A stretch of DNA of 64,000 bases from Pachyseris speciosa (GCA_016490735.1 JAEMWC010000135.1:375001-439000); one strand, 5' to 3'. Counted from the first letter of the stretch, positions 31,836-44,961 are shown. Program-made: numbers and translations. Notes: generated from the letters alone by a model not told the origin.

Positions 31836-33030
31836 TGACATGTAAGCTGTGGCTCCAAATGAACCAGAAACAGAAAGTTTGAACTGATTTTCGTGGAAGC
31901 TGGCTGAGGAGTGTTTTATGCTTTTCATCGTTTCATCGCTTATTTGGCACGGGATTTCACTCCTATGGTTTCTATCTTCTCAAGCCTAGATTAAAGACAA
32001 GTTCGTGCGCAATCTTTTGAACTGAATACTTAACTAATTTTCTACGGGCGATTTGGTCGCCTTTTTTTGCAATTTCCAAAGGCCTAGGATGTCACATTGA
32101 CCTGTCTACTCCATATAAGGGGTTACCACGGAGATTTCGCTGGTCGTATTTGGTTTATAAGTGTGTTTTCCACCTTAGAAGCCCCCTGCCTCAGCTGCAT
32201 GGCATCATAAAGCTGGGTTGACGGGTAGAGGCAATCCTTTGAACGAAAACAGAGGTGAGAAGCAATTTCACACGAAATAGGCCGCCGAAAGTATGCGAGC
32301 GAGTGATGGCCATTCACGGAGTGAAGTTGTGTCTTTAGCCGTTTCGAGAGTGGATTCCGGGACCTGGCATGACAATTTTGACGAGTTTTGACTTGTAAAT
32401 GATGCAATCAGTGCAACATTTTGTCAGCAGGACCCGGTGGCTCGACACTTCTAAAAAATATTTAAAATGGAAATTGGCGGACTTCCATGTCGTCGTTACA
32501 CAAGAAATACCCAGAATTCCACTGGCTCACACACGCGAAAATTACACAGTGAGAGCAACTGAAACCAAATAGCGTTATCCACGACGCGCTCAAGAAGTGA
32601 GCAGGAAAATGTGGAACAGATTGCAAGAATTGGGAGTCAAAAGTTTGCTGCAAATGTAGACATTTAGCTTCAAGTGGAATTTTTGTATTAAACTTGAAGA
32701 CAAAGTTGAGTATTTTTTGTGCGGTTTAAGGGCGTTTCGGGGTTTTGCAACAGAATAAATACTCATATTCAATGAAAATTGGGACTTTTGGTCAGTTTAC
32801 TGGGTGCTTAAGTCTAAAGAAATGATCACCTGGTAATGAAAATGGTTGATTTTAACCATAGTCCGAGATTTGGGAAAGTTGTAGTTTTTCAAAGCATGCG
32901 ACGTTTACGTCGCATATTTTGCTGTCCCGTAAAAAATCAGTTAAAAATGCTGTTAGGAAAACATTTAGTCGTACACAGCTTGCGACAATTTTGTTCACAC
33001 ATCCAGTTAAGGTTGACTATTGAGGACATT
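31836..33030. other. Intergenic, nothing recognised
   Basis: No exon, RNA gene or terminal repeat is supported. A minus-strand frame at 32123-32407 is open but matches nothing I know. Confidence 0.4.
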
Positions 33031-33125
33031 TTAACTATTGCAATTGTATTGCAATAGGTCACATGGATGTTGCGATAGTATTACGATAGTGGAGATACCA
33101 TTGCAATAGTATTGCGATAGCTTTC
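33030..33125. repeat. ATTGCAATAG/ATTGCGATAG short repeats
   Basis: Repeated TATTGCAATAG, TATTACGATAG and TATTGCGATAG units lie within about 90 bases. They resemble the ATCG-rich cluster 450 bases downstream. Confidence 0.45.
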
Positions 33126-33545
33126 AGGAATGTCTGCATTTACCGTTAATGCCTTATACTTTAAGAAATAACTAGACGTAGTGGTCCATACAGGCGCAAC
33201 ACAGTGCAGTGGAATTTAATCAAGGTTATCGAGAAACCAAAATGTTTAAAAGACACAACTGTTGTTAGTGTTGTAGTAGATTCATGAAAACTGGAACACT
33301 GCAGTAGAATTTGTGGTAAAACGAAATAAAGCGTTTGTAACACTCTAACATTCCCGGAACATTAGAGTAGACCCTGGGGACAAGGATGGCGTGACCCTAA
33401 TAGCGGCGGTTCAAGAAGCATGACGCTAAAACATTCTAGGTGCAGTAGGTGGATTGTTTTTAGTTTCTCTTTCATTGTTCTTGTGACCTTGAGAATCAAA
33501 GATGGTAAAAATCTATAAAAGTAGTTAAAATGTTAGAAGTATAGA

Positions 33546-33665
33546 AACTATCGAAACTATCGATAGTTCGTCACACTATCGCGATTGTTATCGATGTTTC
33601 ATTTTCACTATCGACCCATCGCTATCGCAGCGTTAATATCGCGATTAATCGATAGTTCGATGTAT
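33546..33665. repeat. ATCGATAG-rich cluster
   Basis: ACTATCGATAGTT, ATCGCGAT and related palindromic words occur repeatedly, with an outer inverted pair (AACTATCGATAGTT / AATCGATAGTTCG). It is probably a small decayed inverted-repeat element. Confidence 0.45.
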
Positions 33666-33689
33666 TGTTACAGCCTTACATCCAGTCAT

Positions 33690-34150
33690 GCCACAGAATG
33701 AGGATTTAATACTCATTCTCTCGGAAAAAAGTCAAACACTACCTCTATTAAAAAAAAAGTTTGAGTGTTTAAGCAAAGGAACTGAGAAAAGACAAAAAAT
33801 ATAACACTGAGAGCTTTATTCCTCTAGAAAATTCTATACAATTGCTAACAGTTGCAATAAATTACCACAATTTTGGACTCAAAAACTGTCTCTGATCGAC
33901 AAAATTATTACATGGTCACCCCCAATTTTCTTTATAGATTCCAAAAGCCATTACTGACATAGAAAATAGAACAGGCACAAAAAGCTTTACCCACATAGAA
34001 AATAGAACAGGCAATAAAAGAAAAGAAAAAAACGTCTGCTTTACCAAGTGGTCTGGATAAAAGCATATAAGCTAAAAACAACTGTTACCCAACTCGAATA
34101 GCCATGCTATATCTGGGGTAACAAATATTGTACACAGTTGCTATATATAC
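33690..34150. repeat. 3' flank shared between sulfatase genes
   Basis: Resembles 7262-7870 beyond gene 1, and from 34086 to 34140 also resembles 46733-46786 upstream of gene 2 (CTCGAATAG.CATGCTA, GGGTAACAAATATTGTACA). This marks the border of an ancestral tandem repeat unit. Confidence 0.5.
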
Positions 34151-34395
34151 TAAATTGTTGTTGTTGTCAAAAATCAACGATTTTGATTCTGAAAGAGATG
34201 TTTTGCTCGGTCATCTTCAGTTACATGTACACGTTACAATGTTCTGTTGATAGCGTCTTGCATTGCCGTGAGGTCTTTGTTTCCTTGAATTATAGGGGGA
34301 TTCATGCTTACGTCATTGTTTACATTTTTGCTGATTTGCATACGGCTTTGCTTACAGAAGGAAACACGTTAGATGTGATTTGACTCCAGGCAGCT

Positions 34396-34441
34396 AAAGA
34401 GCTAGTGAAATTTAATACATTGTGAAATTTCTAGCTCTTTA
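34396..34441. repeat. Short hairpin
   Basis: AAAGAGCTAGTGAAATTT and AAATTTCTAGCTCTTT can pair around an 11-base loop. Downstream of gene 2; role unknown. Confidence 0.5.
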
Positions 34442-34839
34442 GGTGTCGTATTCAAGGAGATATTGTCTTCCAAAAACTGCAAAATTTCTGGGTGGCAAAA
34501 GCACTAATGAGCTCATACATTCTTTGCAAAATTTTGAGTTTTTAAACCCGCATTGCACAAAAAGTATTCAATACACGAGGCTCATATTCATTGGCAGAGT
34601 TATTCATACTATGACCTTTCAATATTCTGAACTGATTTATTTGTAGCTCCATCAGAAACTGAATTGTTCATGCTAATGAGGCAATTATTGTAAACAAGGA
34701 TTCCCCTATAACAAGAAAACAAGTCTAGGTGGAAGAAATCTTCGACAATTTTACTTGGGAAGGCAGTTTGACGGTCGTCAGACTTAAGTGTACGTTGTCC
34801 TTGACTACCGCAACTGTTCATTTTTGTTGATGTTGTCTC

Positions 34840-34870
34840 TCCCCCCCCCCCCCCCCCAAAAAAAAAAAAA
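34840..34870. repeat. Homopolymer C run followed by A run
   Basis: About 18 C's followed by about 13 A's lie 90 bases past the gene 2 stop. Length is likely unreliable in assembly. Confidence 0.6.
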
Positions 34871-34959
34871 TCACAATGAAAGGAAGAAAAGCGAAACATA
34901 ACGTAAACGAGAATTAGTTTCGACAAAACTAAAATTTGCTCTACTGATTAAAGCCTATC

Positions 34960-37900
34960 TTAATCCATCCAGGGACTCCAAACTCCACCAAAGTTGTCAG
35001 GATTAGCGCGCGGGTCAAATGGTTTGTTCCTTGGCGGCACCATCGTCTGTTTATGCTCCTCAAGCCAACGTATCATGTCATTCACAATCCCCGGTTGGTT
35101 CTTTGCTTGGTTAACGTATTCACAAGGATCGTCTTTAATGTTAAACAGACAAGGACCTGCCTCTCTTGTGCATTCAGCCGGGGTACTGGGTGGCTTATCA
35201 CAAGTGACAACAGCGTTTTTCAAGGCCGCACTCATTCTGCTTGAGTGGTTTGAGTTTTCGAGTCCAGGGGGAGCATACCATCCGCTCCATGCAGCACCTT
35301 TGGGGAGAAAGGCCACGGACACGTAAATCAACTAGTTGACATTAAAACTTTAATCCTGAGACTGTCCGCTACTTGCGTAATAACTGGCTTCGACAACCTG
35401 AGTCGAAATACAACCCAAACATCAAATTGGGTTGTATTTTGCAGCTGGCGGCGGTCTGTCTTTCGTTCTAGGAAAACGGTGATTGGTCAATTAAGTAAGT
35501 TTTGTTTGTCTACCGCTCATTCGGACCCGGTAAGAAAAAATCTTAATACCTAATACTTGTCAAAGCCATGGTACTTCTGACAATGTAGCGAAGCGAAATA
35601 GAAAGAAATAGTTATTTGCCGGCACGAACAAGCTAAGGGGGTTGGGACTTAGTGCGAAGAATTATGGGTATGCATTTTAGATATGTATGATAGGCCGTTA
35701 CGATTTTAAAATCAGTCTAGGTCAGCTCTCATTCAACATTCAAACTTTAGTTTGAGATGCATATATTTTCTGGCTTTGCATGACCCATTTTCGTAACTCG
35801 GCCCTCAAAGTTAGCGGCACCGCACCAGGTGGGGGTAAACGCTCCCTTTTTCCACCAAGTGGTTTTGAGTCTTCGTATCCAGCAGAGTCGCATTTATTCC
35901 TTTTGTTTCGAGAGATGCATCTATGTGTTGTTTTTCTAGTTTTATGTCAGTGAGTAACGTTTGTGCAATAATTAAACTGGTACGAGGTCCTGGCTGACCC
36001 ACAGGCCCCTGTGTCTGCCCAGTTGTATGCGTCTTATTGTTAGTGTAGGCAAACTGTGAGGACAAGAAAGCAGGCTCTTCCGCACGTTACCAAAAGTTAC
36101 GGCTGATACGCAATCGGACTCCAGGATATTGCAACATAATTACGATTTAAATTACTTCTTTTCACAGTGTACTTTTATCCCTGGCTTTTCTGCCGTTAGC
36201 TCTGTCTGTTCGTTCTTGTTTGCCTTTTGCTAATACTCTTCGTCTGTCGTCTGCCTGCCTGTCTGTCCGTCTGTCGGTCTTTCAGTCACTCAGTCACTCG
36301 ACAGTCAGTCAGTCTGTTTGTCTGACTGTTTGTCTATCTGTCTCCCCCAGTAGCTCACTCGGTAAACCAGAAGTAGTGGGTTCCAAGTCACGAGTAGAGT
36401 GACCTCCAATTCATACCTTCATTGTTTTACTTACTAATGTTCACAAGAAGTTTCCAGTTCATATATCTGTAAGCAGCCGCTCCAGAGCGCGGGTCGATGT
36501 TGTGAAGAATTTCCACACGAGGGGATTGAATGCCCTGTGACAGTGTCTTCCACATGTCATAGCCGTCAATATTGTGCAGGTCACGTACATCTCCTCCTGC
36601 TACACCATACAGTGTTGGAAGCCAGTCGGTAACGTGCATCATTTCCATGCTCACTCGGCCTTTGGAGGAGAGCAGGGGACTGTGTATGAACCCAGCACCG
36701 CGAACACCACCTGTTTAAACGGGCAAAGTTAGTTTCTCCTTCGACTACGAAGAATTATTAGGGCTTTTGAATGGTGAATGTCCACCGCATATCAAGTTAC
36801 AATGAACCTATGCGAGGTTTTCATTACTTCACAACAAAAACAAAGCTAAGCCCAGAAAGGCAATTGCGATCGCCAAGGACAAAGGAAGATTGATGGATCG
36901 GGTGGAATGTCAACCCAGGACCCCCACGATCAGATGTCCGTCAACGCGACTAACTGACCTTCGAGAGCAACTGGTGGTGGGCGTCGGCGGGACGCACCGG
37001 TGATAGCCACAGAATATGTAGCTTGGCCAGTCATCGGGAATTATACTAACGTTGAGTTCTAAAAAAATTAACTTAAACTCGATCGAAAAGAGGTTAAGAC
37101 TACTTAGAGATAAGTTCAATCATATCATCAGTTCGAATTTTGACTGAACTCCATTCATTTGTGCGCCTTCAGATCAACAACAGAACACACGGTCTGGCCA
37201 GTGACAGAGTTTCGCATTCTTCAGTTCAGCCATTAAACTCCTGTCTCCTGTATTCTCGTCGCGCTCCACAGGACACTTGAGGCATCCACAAACCAGAATT
37301 TTTTCCCACACCTCACGATCTGCTGCGTATGTTGTCGAAGCCCCCATGACCACCATCACAGCTCTTCCCGCTCTCTCTTCACACATCTCCTCCAAGTCAT
37401 TCGCGGTATGCCACCCTGAGTTCAAAAAGCTTTAGCTGAAACTGTCCCTTAAACTAGCAGGATGCCTCCTCGATCCACAACGGTTTAAGAGCAACAAGAG
37501 GCTTTTAAAAGCACTTTCTCACCTTCCCACAGTGTAAACTTGACGCCTCTTAAAGGGAAGTTGCAGGCCCAGTTCATATCAAAGCCTGCTGCTGGTCCGC
37601 CGTTATCCGTTGAGAAGACGATCACAGAATTATTGTATAAACCTCTGGCTTTGAGCGCATCAATAACCTGTAGACAAAATTTGACAACCTTATAGTTGAC
37701 GCCAGTTTCTTTATACCCCATTTCATATCTATACTTAAACTTAGAACTGACTCACTTTTGCTATATACGTGTCAGTGTAATGTTATGACAGCAGAATCAA
37801 TAACCTTAGGGGAAAATATCAAATATGAGAAGCATCGTTATTGTTTTCGCTTACCAGCCTTCTACCGTTATTTACTCGGGATCGCTGTGTTTGTGGGAGC

Positions 37901-39865
37901 AGGGATGGCGCAGAGGTAAGAGCACTCGCCTGAGCCCATCAATGTGGCCTGGGTTCGATTCCTGGCCTTATGAAATATGTGGGTTGAGTTTATTGGTGAT
38001 TCTGGTCCTTGCTCTGAGAGGTATTTCCCCCGGTTCTGCGGTTTTCCTTTCTTCTCAATGAATTCAGGAAACACTGGACGAAAAGCCACTCTGTGGATGT
38101 GCCACTGCTAATTCAGGAAACACTGGACGAAAAGCCACTCTGTGGATGTGCCACTGCTAATTCATATTTCCCCGCCTTTTATTTATATTTTTTTTATATA
38201 GCATTTTCGATGACCACAATTGAATAGTTACAACCAATTAATGCACCTATCAATGTTAGTCCCGAGGGGGGGATACAGGATGAGGTGGGGACTTTGATCG
38301 ACATCTCCTGCCCCGGGTGGGGAATTTTGACAACTTGAAGAGAATGGTGGCCCCAGGGTGGGGAAGTTTGATCAAACTTGAAAACTCAAGAAATATTAAT
38401 AAAAGACCGTTTCCCGGCTTGGACTTTGCCATGGTATGATACATGCTGCCATACTGCCTTCTTGAAACTGGTCGACTGGTCGACTGGTAGACTCAAACGA
38501 GTGACTTTGCCATCATAAAAATACCCAGAAGTCCCCGTGAAGCACGGACAAGATGGAGGAAAGAAAGGTAATGAAAATTTGCCCAATCTAATCACTATTG
38601 TTACCGATAAACCATCGGTTTCTTCCAGTGTTCTTTCATTCCCGTTGTTAAAAGAAAAAACTGTGATTTTTAAACCTGGAGAGTGTGTATTGTTTAAGCA
38701 TTTAAGAGGTCAACCTCTTGGATCTCAATCCCTACAGTAGGGAACTTTGAACTCGAAACTTTACCCAAGGGTGGGGAGGTTTGACACAAAATTTGCGTTT
38801 CAGATCAAAGTCCCCACCCCATCCCGTATCCCCCCCCCCCCCCTCGGGACTAACATTGATAGGTGCTTCGCTTCACAAGTAGGTTGTTCCCTTAACAAGC
38901 TAAAAAGAGAAATTAACAGTGGAAGATTCCTTTGCTGGGAACTCGAAAGTTCGTCAGTTCTTTCGCAACTGATCCAAGTTTCTTTATCAGTGATGAGCTC
39001 ATAGATGTAGATATGCTGCCTCGATTTAACCAATAGGCTACAAAATCGCTTCATGGATCTTGGGAAGGTGGTATCTCTGCTCAAAGTTCAATTTTCCCGC
39101 TGGTGCTGGTAGGTGAATACCCTGGGTGCCAGAGATTATTTTTTTCGTTTGAAGGAGGGAATTTACATGGCAAAGCCTCGTTCTATTTTGGCTTTTTCAG
39201 GAATATTTTTTTCCAACGGGCCTCTGGAGCCAGGGTAGCAGGTGAACAACTGACCTCACGTATTTCATGTTACAGTAGATGGTCCTCCAGCTCAGCGTTC
39301 TTTGTGGTGGTCCAATCAATTGGGTCCCCTGTGTCTTTCACATGCTCCAAAATTGCACCACCTCGAATCCGATGGCCCCATTGATGGCAATGTTCGTTCA
39401 GCCCTGGGGTGCCAAGTCTCCCTGCCATTTAATAGGTGAACTATGTGTCCAATTTGTGAATGACCACACACTTTTTCACCACATAGTGCACACCCTCCAT
39501 CAACTTCCAGATGAGGAGAAAGTGTGGGGGTCAATTACAACATGATCATGAATAAGCAACCTGCTGAACATTAAACAACCTACCTTTCCAACACCTTGAT
39601 CAAGAGATGACACCATTGCGGCAAACACTCTCCTGTTTTCATTCTGGATGTTCTTAAACTTCATGATCTCCTCTGGGGGTGCTTGAACCGGCTGAATGTA
39701 GTTTGCACTGTGAACTGCTTGGTAAGGAAGATATAAAAACAGCGGCTGGGAGGAATTATGCTTCTGAATGACATCAACAGCAACTTCTGTAAACAGCTCC
39801 GTACTGTATTGACCCCATTTTGTCCTCACGGGCTGAGAATAGGTCAAAATGAATTAAGGTATCAA

Positions 39866-39904
<39 letters not shown>

Positions 39905-39918
39905 AATTATTATTGTTA

Positions 39919-39957
<39 letters not shown>

Positions 39958-42900
39958 GTACAATTATGGTCAATCTTGTTATCATAATTATTAGTGGTAT
40001 ATTAACATTAAATTTTTCACTTCCACTAGTATTACAAAAATAAAAGGTGCAGACACAAGATTACAAATTGTGTAAATGCATAAATTAAGTAAAAACAACA
40101 TAATTTTACATAATGATCACAAGGCAAAAACAAATTATAAATTGATCCATTCATAATGTTGGATTGTGTGATGGACTGTGCACATGAGACTAACAAACTG
40201 ACTAACTGTTTCACTAACAAGTGACTGACCAACCAAAGAACCACCCAACTGGCTAAATAGCTGGCTGGCAGACAGACAGACAGACAGACAGACATTTTTA
40301 TACAACACAGAGATTTAAAATTACGTGGAACTGGCCTCCAAGAAAGCCGTGGATGCAATAAAATATAATCACAAGTCATAACAATTAAAAAATTACATGA
40401 ATTATAGGTCATACGAAAGCTAAAGAGATGTATTAATTGATATCATGGAGACCAAGTGTGTGCAAAGATTGAAGACTGAGTGATCACAGATTGAAGCACT
40501 TAGAAAGGGAAGGAGTAGGAGACCTAGATTGCCTATAATTCAGACTTGAACAGGATTTGAAGATATGTCCTCCATGACACTTACATGTATGCAGCACACT
40601 GTAGGTACCGCCAGAACCACAGATGTCACACAAAGGGAAGGATTTCTCTTCGCAACTACTTAATGGGCCCTTGGCAGAATATCAGTCACATGGTACAAAA
40701 GCGGCATTCTGGGACGCAAACAACCCATTGGGACTAGTCAAACATAGAGCTTACATCATTTGTTCTAACAAATTATTACCACTTTAAATGATGTAAGCTC
40801 TTTGTTTGGCTACTGTCCTAGTGGGTTGTTTGCATCCTAGCATAGTGTTTTTGTACCACATGACTGACATCCTGCAAAGGGCCCATTGAGTTGATAGATA
40901 ACTGCAATGATACAGTCTTGCACATCCTTATCATTCCTTTGTTATAACAAGACTTACTATATATTAATGTCTTTCTCACATAAAAGTTTAGAATTAATAA
41001 TGTCTTCCAAGGTATGAACCCACTGAATTACCTCTGTACCATTACGCAGATCCAGACCCCATCCATACTTTTCATTGTTTGAGTGATCCCAGTAATCCTC
41101 TTTTCCACAATAATAACCAAAGAACGAATCAAATCCTCTCTTTGTTGGAGTGTATTCGGTTTTAAAGAACCCAAGATGCCACTGAAAACAAGGCACAAAG
41201 AAGCAATGATAGGTTGGGAAAAGGGTCAAGTCACAGGAGGAACTTATAATAAATTATAAGAAGCAGCCTTTATAGACCTTTATAGGGTCCAATTTGACTT
41301 CTCTTCATTGGATGTCCCCGCCTCCTAATACAATTCACAATAGATCATCCCATCTTACATTTTCTGAACATTGTCACAGGAGGAACTTATAATATTTGTT
41401 ATTATATCTCTCACTTAGTACGCGCGCTGTGATTGGTCAATTTTGCGGCCCGTATTCTACAGTATGGCCCGCTTGACTTCAACTAGTTTTTTACCTGTGC
41501 GCTGGATTAACCTCAGAGATATAATAAATATCTTACTAACCTCGTTTTCTCGGTCCGTACTGTAAGTTACGGATCCTCGTTTTTTATCCATTAATTCATG
41601 GACCGCGCACTTTGTGCTTGGGCCATAAATCAACGGGAAATAACTTGGTAACTTACAGTATGGACCTTGAACTCGGTTAGTAAGAGGTATGTATTAGGCA
41701 GCTTTTTCCAGGTTTAGTTATGATGGTGGTGTTCTACTTTAAAATTTGGCAATGGTGCCTCATCTGCATGATTCATGTTGCATATAAATTATGTTAGGGC
41801 TAGTTCGCAGCCTTGTTAAATGTTTTTCGAGCTGAAAACCACTAAAATATTGAAATCATGTTGGAGGGAATGGGAAAGAGTGAGTTGCCATGGGAACAAA
41901 ATTATTTACAGCATTAGGTGTGTTGCCTGTAGAACTATTAGCCTACCAAGTTTCAATGGTCTCTGCTGGAAATTGACCTTGAGATAGCTCTATTTGTATG
42001 CTTGATGTTATATTGGGTTGAGTCTATGATGCCATCAGTCATTTCATTTCTATATTTTACACTTTCTTAAACTTAAATACATGTATCTCTGGAACCAGTG
42101 CAGATATTTGGAAATGGTAAACAGCATTTTTGGAATTCTATACATGTGATAAGCCTAAAAATTCAAAGGTAAGTAAAAGAGTTACAATGTAAGAGAAGGA
42201 GATAGAATGACAGGCACAGGCAGGGAGATGTTATGACACAATTCTCACTTCAAAATGTAACGTGCTCTTGAAAGGAACAGTTTTGGGTGTACCACATAAT
42301 AATTATGCTGCCCTCCAAGTTTTATTTGTTGTGGCATTTTTTGCTCTTAAATGACACACTGTCCAGAGAAGCTGGCTAACGATAAAATTACCTCCTAGAT
42401 ATACAGTGTATACCAGTATGTTGCCATATCAACCGCGCCTGCCTCAACAGTTGTCTAAAAGAAGTAATGTGTGTTTTTTTCCTTTAATGGTCAGTTTCTT
42501 TTCAATGTCTGATGTCCACACTAAATAATTATAATTCTGAGGGGTTCCCAATGCTAAGAAGATCAACAAAACCTCATACAGAAATAAATGCACCATTAAT
42601 TATAAATGGCAAACATTACATAACTCAGTAAATACCTTTCAATGTGTTAATTATGGCTGACAGGGGTGGATTCAAGATTTTCCCTCTAACACCTGTCCAA
42701 TAAACCACAAAGTTTTCTTTTCTTTTCTTTTTTTTTTTTCTTTTTTTGTAGAATACTAGTTATATAAAAAAGCTGCAGGGCATTATTCTCAGTGGGGTGG
42801 GGGATGCAGACCCTCTGCATCCCTCCCCTTTATCTGCCCCTTGTGGACATTTGAAATACAAAGTTCTAAGAGATGTGAGAAGATATGTCTAGGAAAATAG

Positions 42901-44452
42901 CAATACAAATTATGTCAGACTCAGATATATGTATGTACCTTTCCCACAGCATGTGTAGCATATCCAAGCTCTTTGAGATACTGTGGCAAAAGAGTCTCAT
43001 TTAATCCAAGTCCATATGGCTGAGAAGCCAGAATAACACTGTGCTGCATACCTGAAAAAAACAATCATCAAAATCAACTAACATTTTGAAAGCATTATTT
43101 TAGTAGCTAAGATTAACTATTTACATTAATTCACTATTTAAAGAATGTCACATTAGTAATTGAACACTCTCAATTTAAGGATACATTCATGACCATGTTG
43201 ATGATAATATTGTAGAAAGTTAATAATTCTAATACTAATAATAACATTAATAACAATAATGATAATAATTATGATAATAATTATGATAATTATTATACTG
43301 ATAAGATTAGCATATGAAAACCACTGGCATATTCACCACCTGTTTATTCACAAGGAATTACCTGTATGGATGGGATATCGGCCAGTCATGATAGCACTTC
43401 GAGTTGGTGTACATATGTGCTGCACGTAATAGTTGTTAAGAATAATTCCACTGTTTGCCAGTCCATCAAGGTTTGGAGTTGGAATCTGCTTTGATCCATG
43501 AAAACTCACGTCGTCAAACCCCTGAATGGTGTCCAACAGAACAAAAATAAAGGTTCATAACTGGATCATTACCGATTAAGATATAAAATCATTTCTGGAG
43601 AATCTGATCCCACAATACAGTATATTAAGGGTTTGACAAGTTTTTTTTTTTTGTTTTTTGTTGTTGTTGTTTTTTTTCATGTCTGTTTGTTTGGTTTTGC
43701 TATAAGTGAACACATAATAGTAGTTTATGAGGCAGAACTACAGAGTCAGTTATTTTTAAATGATGCAGTGAACCACCCCTGGCCTGGTTTGAATGCCAGG
43801 CACAAGAAGAACAAGGAAACTATCCCCAACTAAAACAAACAAAGCTCCATTTGGCAAAGAGAAATCAATTGAGGTTTGTTTTAAGTAACAGATATGAGCC
43901 CAACAAGACAAACAAAGGAAAGCTGATTTAACACTATTTCACAGAAAAACTCTCTGCCCACCATAGGTTGGGAGGGAAGGGAAGACACTTGAACATTAGT
44001 CTATTAAACACATAATCAAATTATATTGAGTAAATGACCTGGAATACACAAGTCACATGCTAATCATGAGTTGACAATAATTAACTATTAGTACAATATT
44101 AGTTCAGATTACAGTGCAGGGAATTAAACATTGTATTTTACCATCAAAATATCCCCATGACAGACTAGATCTAGACAAATTAACAGACAGTTGTGCTAGT
44201 AAATGTTAAATGAAATTCAGCCAAGAGACATTAAGTTGAAGCACTGTAGTATAAGTGCAGTAATTTAAAAAGATTGATTGTGAACACAGAAATCTAGTAA
44301 CGACAATTATGATCGATCATATAACTTCTAATTTATTGTATTCATACCAGATCATCAGCCAGTATAAAGATGATGTTTGGTTTAGCATTTTGCTTTGCTA
44401 CAGTTGCGGCTGAAAACAGGGCCAATACTGACACAACCCAAAATGGATGCAT
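34960..44452 (-). CDS. ARSB: Arylsulfatase B-like gene 2, intact
   Basis: Family function is N-acetylgalactosamine-4-sulfatase-type hydrolysis of sulfated glycans in lysosome or secretion. Coding exons: 44348-44452, 43362-43521, 42939-43051, 41032-41181, 39584-39832, 37523-37667, 36435-36710 and 34960-35297, total 1536 nt, 511 residues. All borders are GT/AG and phases fit. Seen: signal peptide 1-19 ([16 protein letters not shown]), D33-D34 metal ligands, C72-T-P-T-R formylglycine site, K126 and H128 in VGKWHLG, H217, D280-N281 in STDNGG, K302 and a C-terminal GVWSPWMD. These match the ARSB active-site set in order and spacing. The ATG was chosen because an intron acceptor lies just before it and the signal peptide follows. 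Exon lengths equal those of gene 1 apart from gene 1's single missing base. Exact substrate cannot be told from sequence. Confidence 0.92.
36230..36345. repeat. GTCT/CAGT simple repeat
   Basis: GTCTGTC- and CAGTCAGTC-rich sequence lies in intron 7 of gene 2, at the same place as the shorter tract in gene 1. Confidence 0.6.
36711..37522. other. Intron 6 of gene 2
   Basis: About 0.8 kb against 0.2 kb in gene 1. No recognisable element or exon inside. Confidence 0.45.
37902..38158 (+). mobile_element. tRNA-derived SINE with duplicated tail
   Basis: The head GGGATGGCGCAGAGGTAAGAG holds a polymerase III A box, and GGTTCGATTCC at 37952-37962 is a B box. The following body (ATGTGGGTTGAGTTTATTGG, then GAGAGGTATTTCCCCCGG) matches my memory of a SINE common in corals. 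The 3' part is a perfect 49-bp tandem duplication (38061-38109 and 38110-38158). It lies in intron 5 of sulfatase gene 2 on the opposite strand. Confidence 0.75.
38243..38866. mobile_element. TIR element GCACCTATCAATGTTAG
   Basis: GCACCTATCAATGTTAGTCC and its inverse bound 624 bp. Inward, GTGGGGACTTTGATC and GATCAAAGTCCCCAC also pair, and GGGTGGGGA units recur. A long C run lies at 38829-38843. No coding sequence. Ends are related to those of 28062-28198. Confidence 0.7.
39866..39960. repeat. ATT microsatellite
   Basis: Two pure (ATT)n blocks are separated by an imperfect stretch, in intron 4 of gene 2. Confidence 0.85.
40691..40858. mobile_element. 168-bp palindromic element
   Basis: TGGTACAAAA at the left and TTTTTGTACCA at the right begin arms that share CAAACAACCCA, GGACTAG/CTGTCCTAG and GAGCTTACATCATTT with their inverses. 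It is inserted in intron 4 of gene 2 next to the segment conserved with gene 1. Confidence 0.6.
40849..41013. repeat. Intron 4 segment nearly identical to gene 1 intron 4
   Basis: Partner of 22775-22940; it abuts exon 4. Confidence 0.75.
41395..41700. repeat. Inverted-repeat element in intron 3 of gene 2
   Basis: CTTACTAACCTCG with GTACTGTAAGTTA (about 41533-41573) is mirrored by TAACTTACAGTATGG and CGGTTAGTAAG (41650-41694). The left part, with GTACGCGCGCTGTGATTGG, resembles dispersed coral repeats. Confidence 0.5.
41710..42930. other. Intron 3 of gene 2, remainder
   Basis: No exon or transposon end is recognised. There is a T-rich run at 42718-42747. Confidence 0.45.
43560..44340. other. 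Intron 1 of gene 2
   Basis: Contains a T-rich run near 43640-43680 and no recognisable element. The corresponding intron in gene 1 carries the inverted TTAA transposon. Confidence 0.45.
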
Positions 44453-44902
44453 CCTGAAATAATGCAATATTAGTTCCTTTTAATTAAGATCTACTGCAAT
44501 GCATTTGGGCACATATTACCCTGACATATGCATCATATGAAGGTCCTACCAACTGCAAACACTTAAAATGCAGGAAATTGATCATGAAACAAGCAGAGAC
44601 AGAGGTGACATTGCACGCCACGCACACCTTTCAAATCTTTACAGTAATCTGGCACACGAGTGACTAGACCTCTGCTACCCGGGCTCGGCTAGCAGGGAAT
44701 ATAATACAAATAGGTTTTCAAATATGCAAGTACAGATACAGATATGGGGTTATTTAGCTTACTAATAAGTTTCATGAAGCTGAGATAAAGCTGAGCTGTA
44801 GCAGACACTCACTAGCTAAACTAATATGAATGAATGACGCCAAACGAGCAACGATCACGGTAAGCAAGATTGCATGAATCAGGGCAGATAATTTAATCTT
44901 AC

Positions 44903-44945
44903 CTTAAGGTATCTCTGCAGGTCTAAACGTGGAACGATAGTTCAT
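44903..44945 (-). promoter_or_regulatory. 5' UTR exon of ARSB-like gene 2
   Basis: A good donor (CTTAAG|GTAAGATT at 44902) on the minus strand fits the acceptor just before the ATG (TTATTTCAG|G at 44453-44454). The exon is non-coding. Its 5' edge is set only by the TATA-like motif upstream. Confidence 0.45.
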
Positions 44946-44953
44946 TCTGCGAG

Positions 44954-44961
44954 TATTTATG
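44954..44961 (-). promoter_or_regulatory. TATA-like element of ARSB-like gene 2
   Basis: CATAAATA lies on the minus strand about 50 bases upstream of the 5' UTR donor. With the usual spacing, transcription would start near 44925. Confidence 0.35.

Noticed and set aside
32123..32407. 94-codon minus-strand frame
   Set aside because: No recognisable motif, no splice context and no repeat in the paralogous region; length is within chance for this composition.
37902..37970. Possible tRNA gene
   Set aside because: A and B boxes are present but the acceptor stem does not close and the sequence runs into a SINE body, so it is tRNA-derived, not a tRNA.
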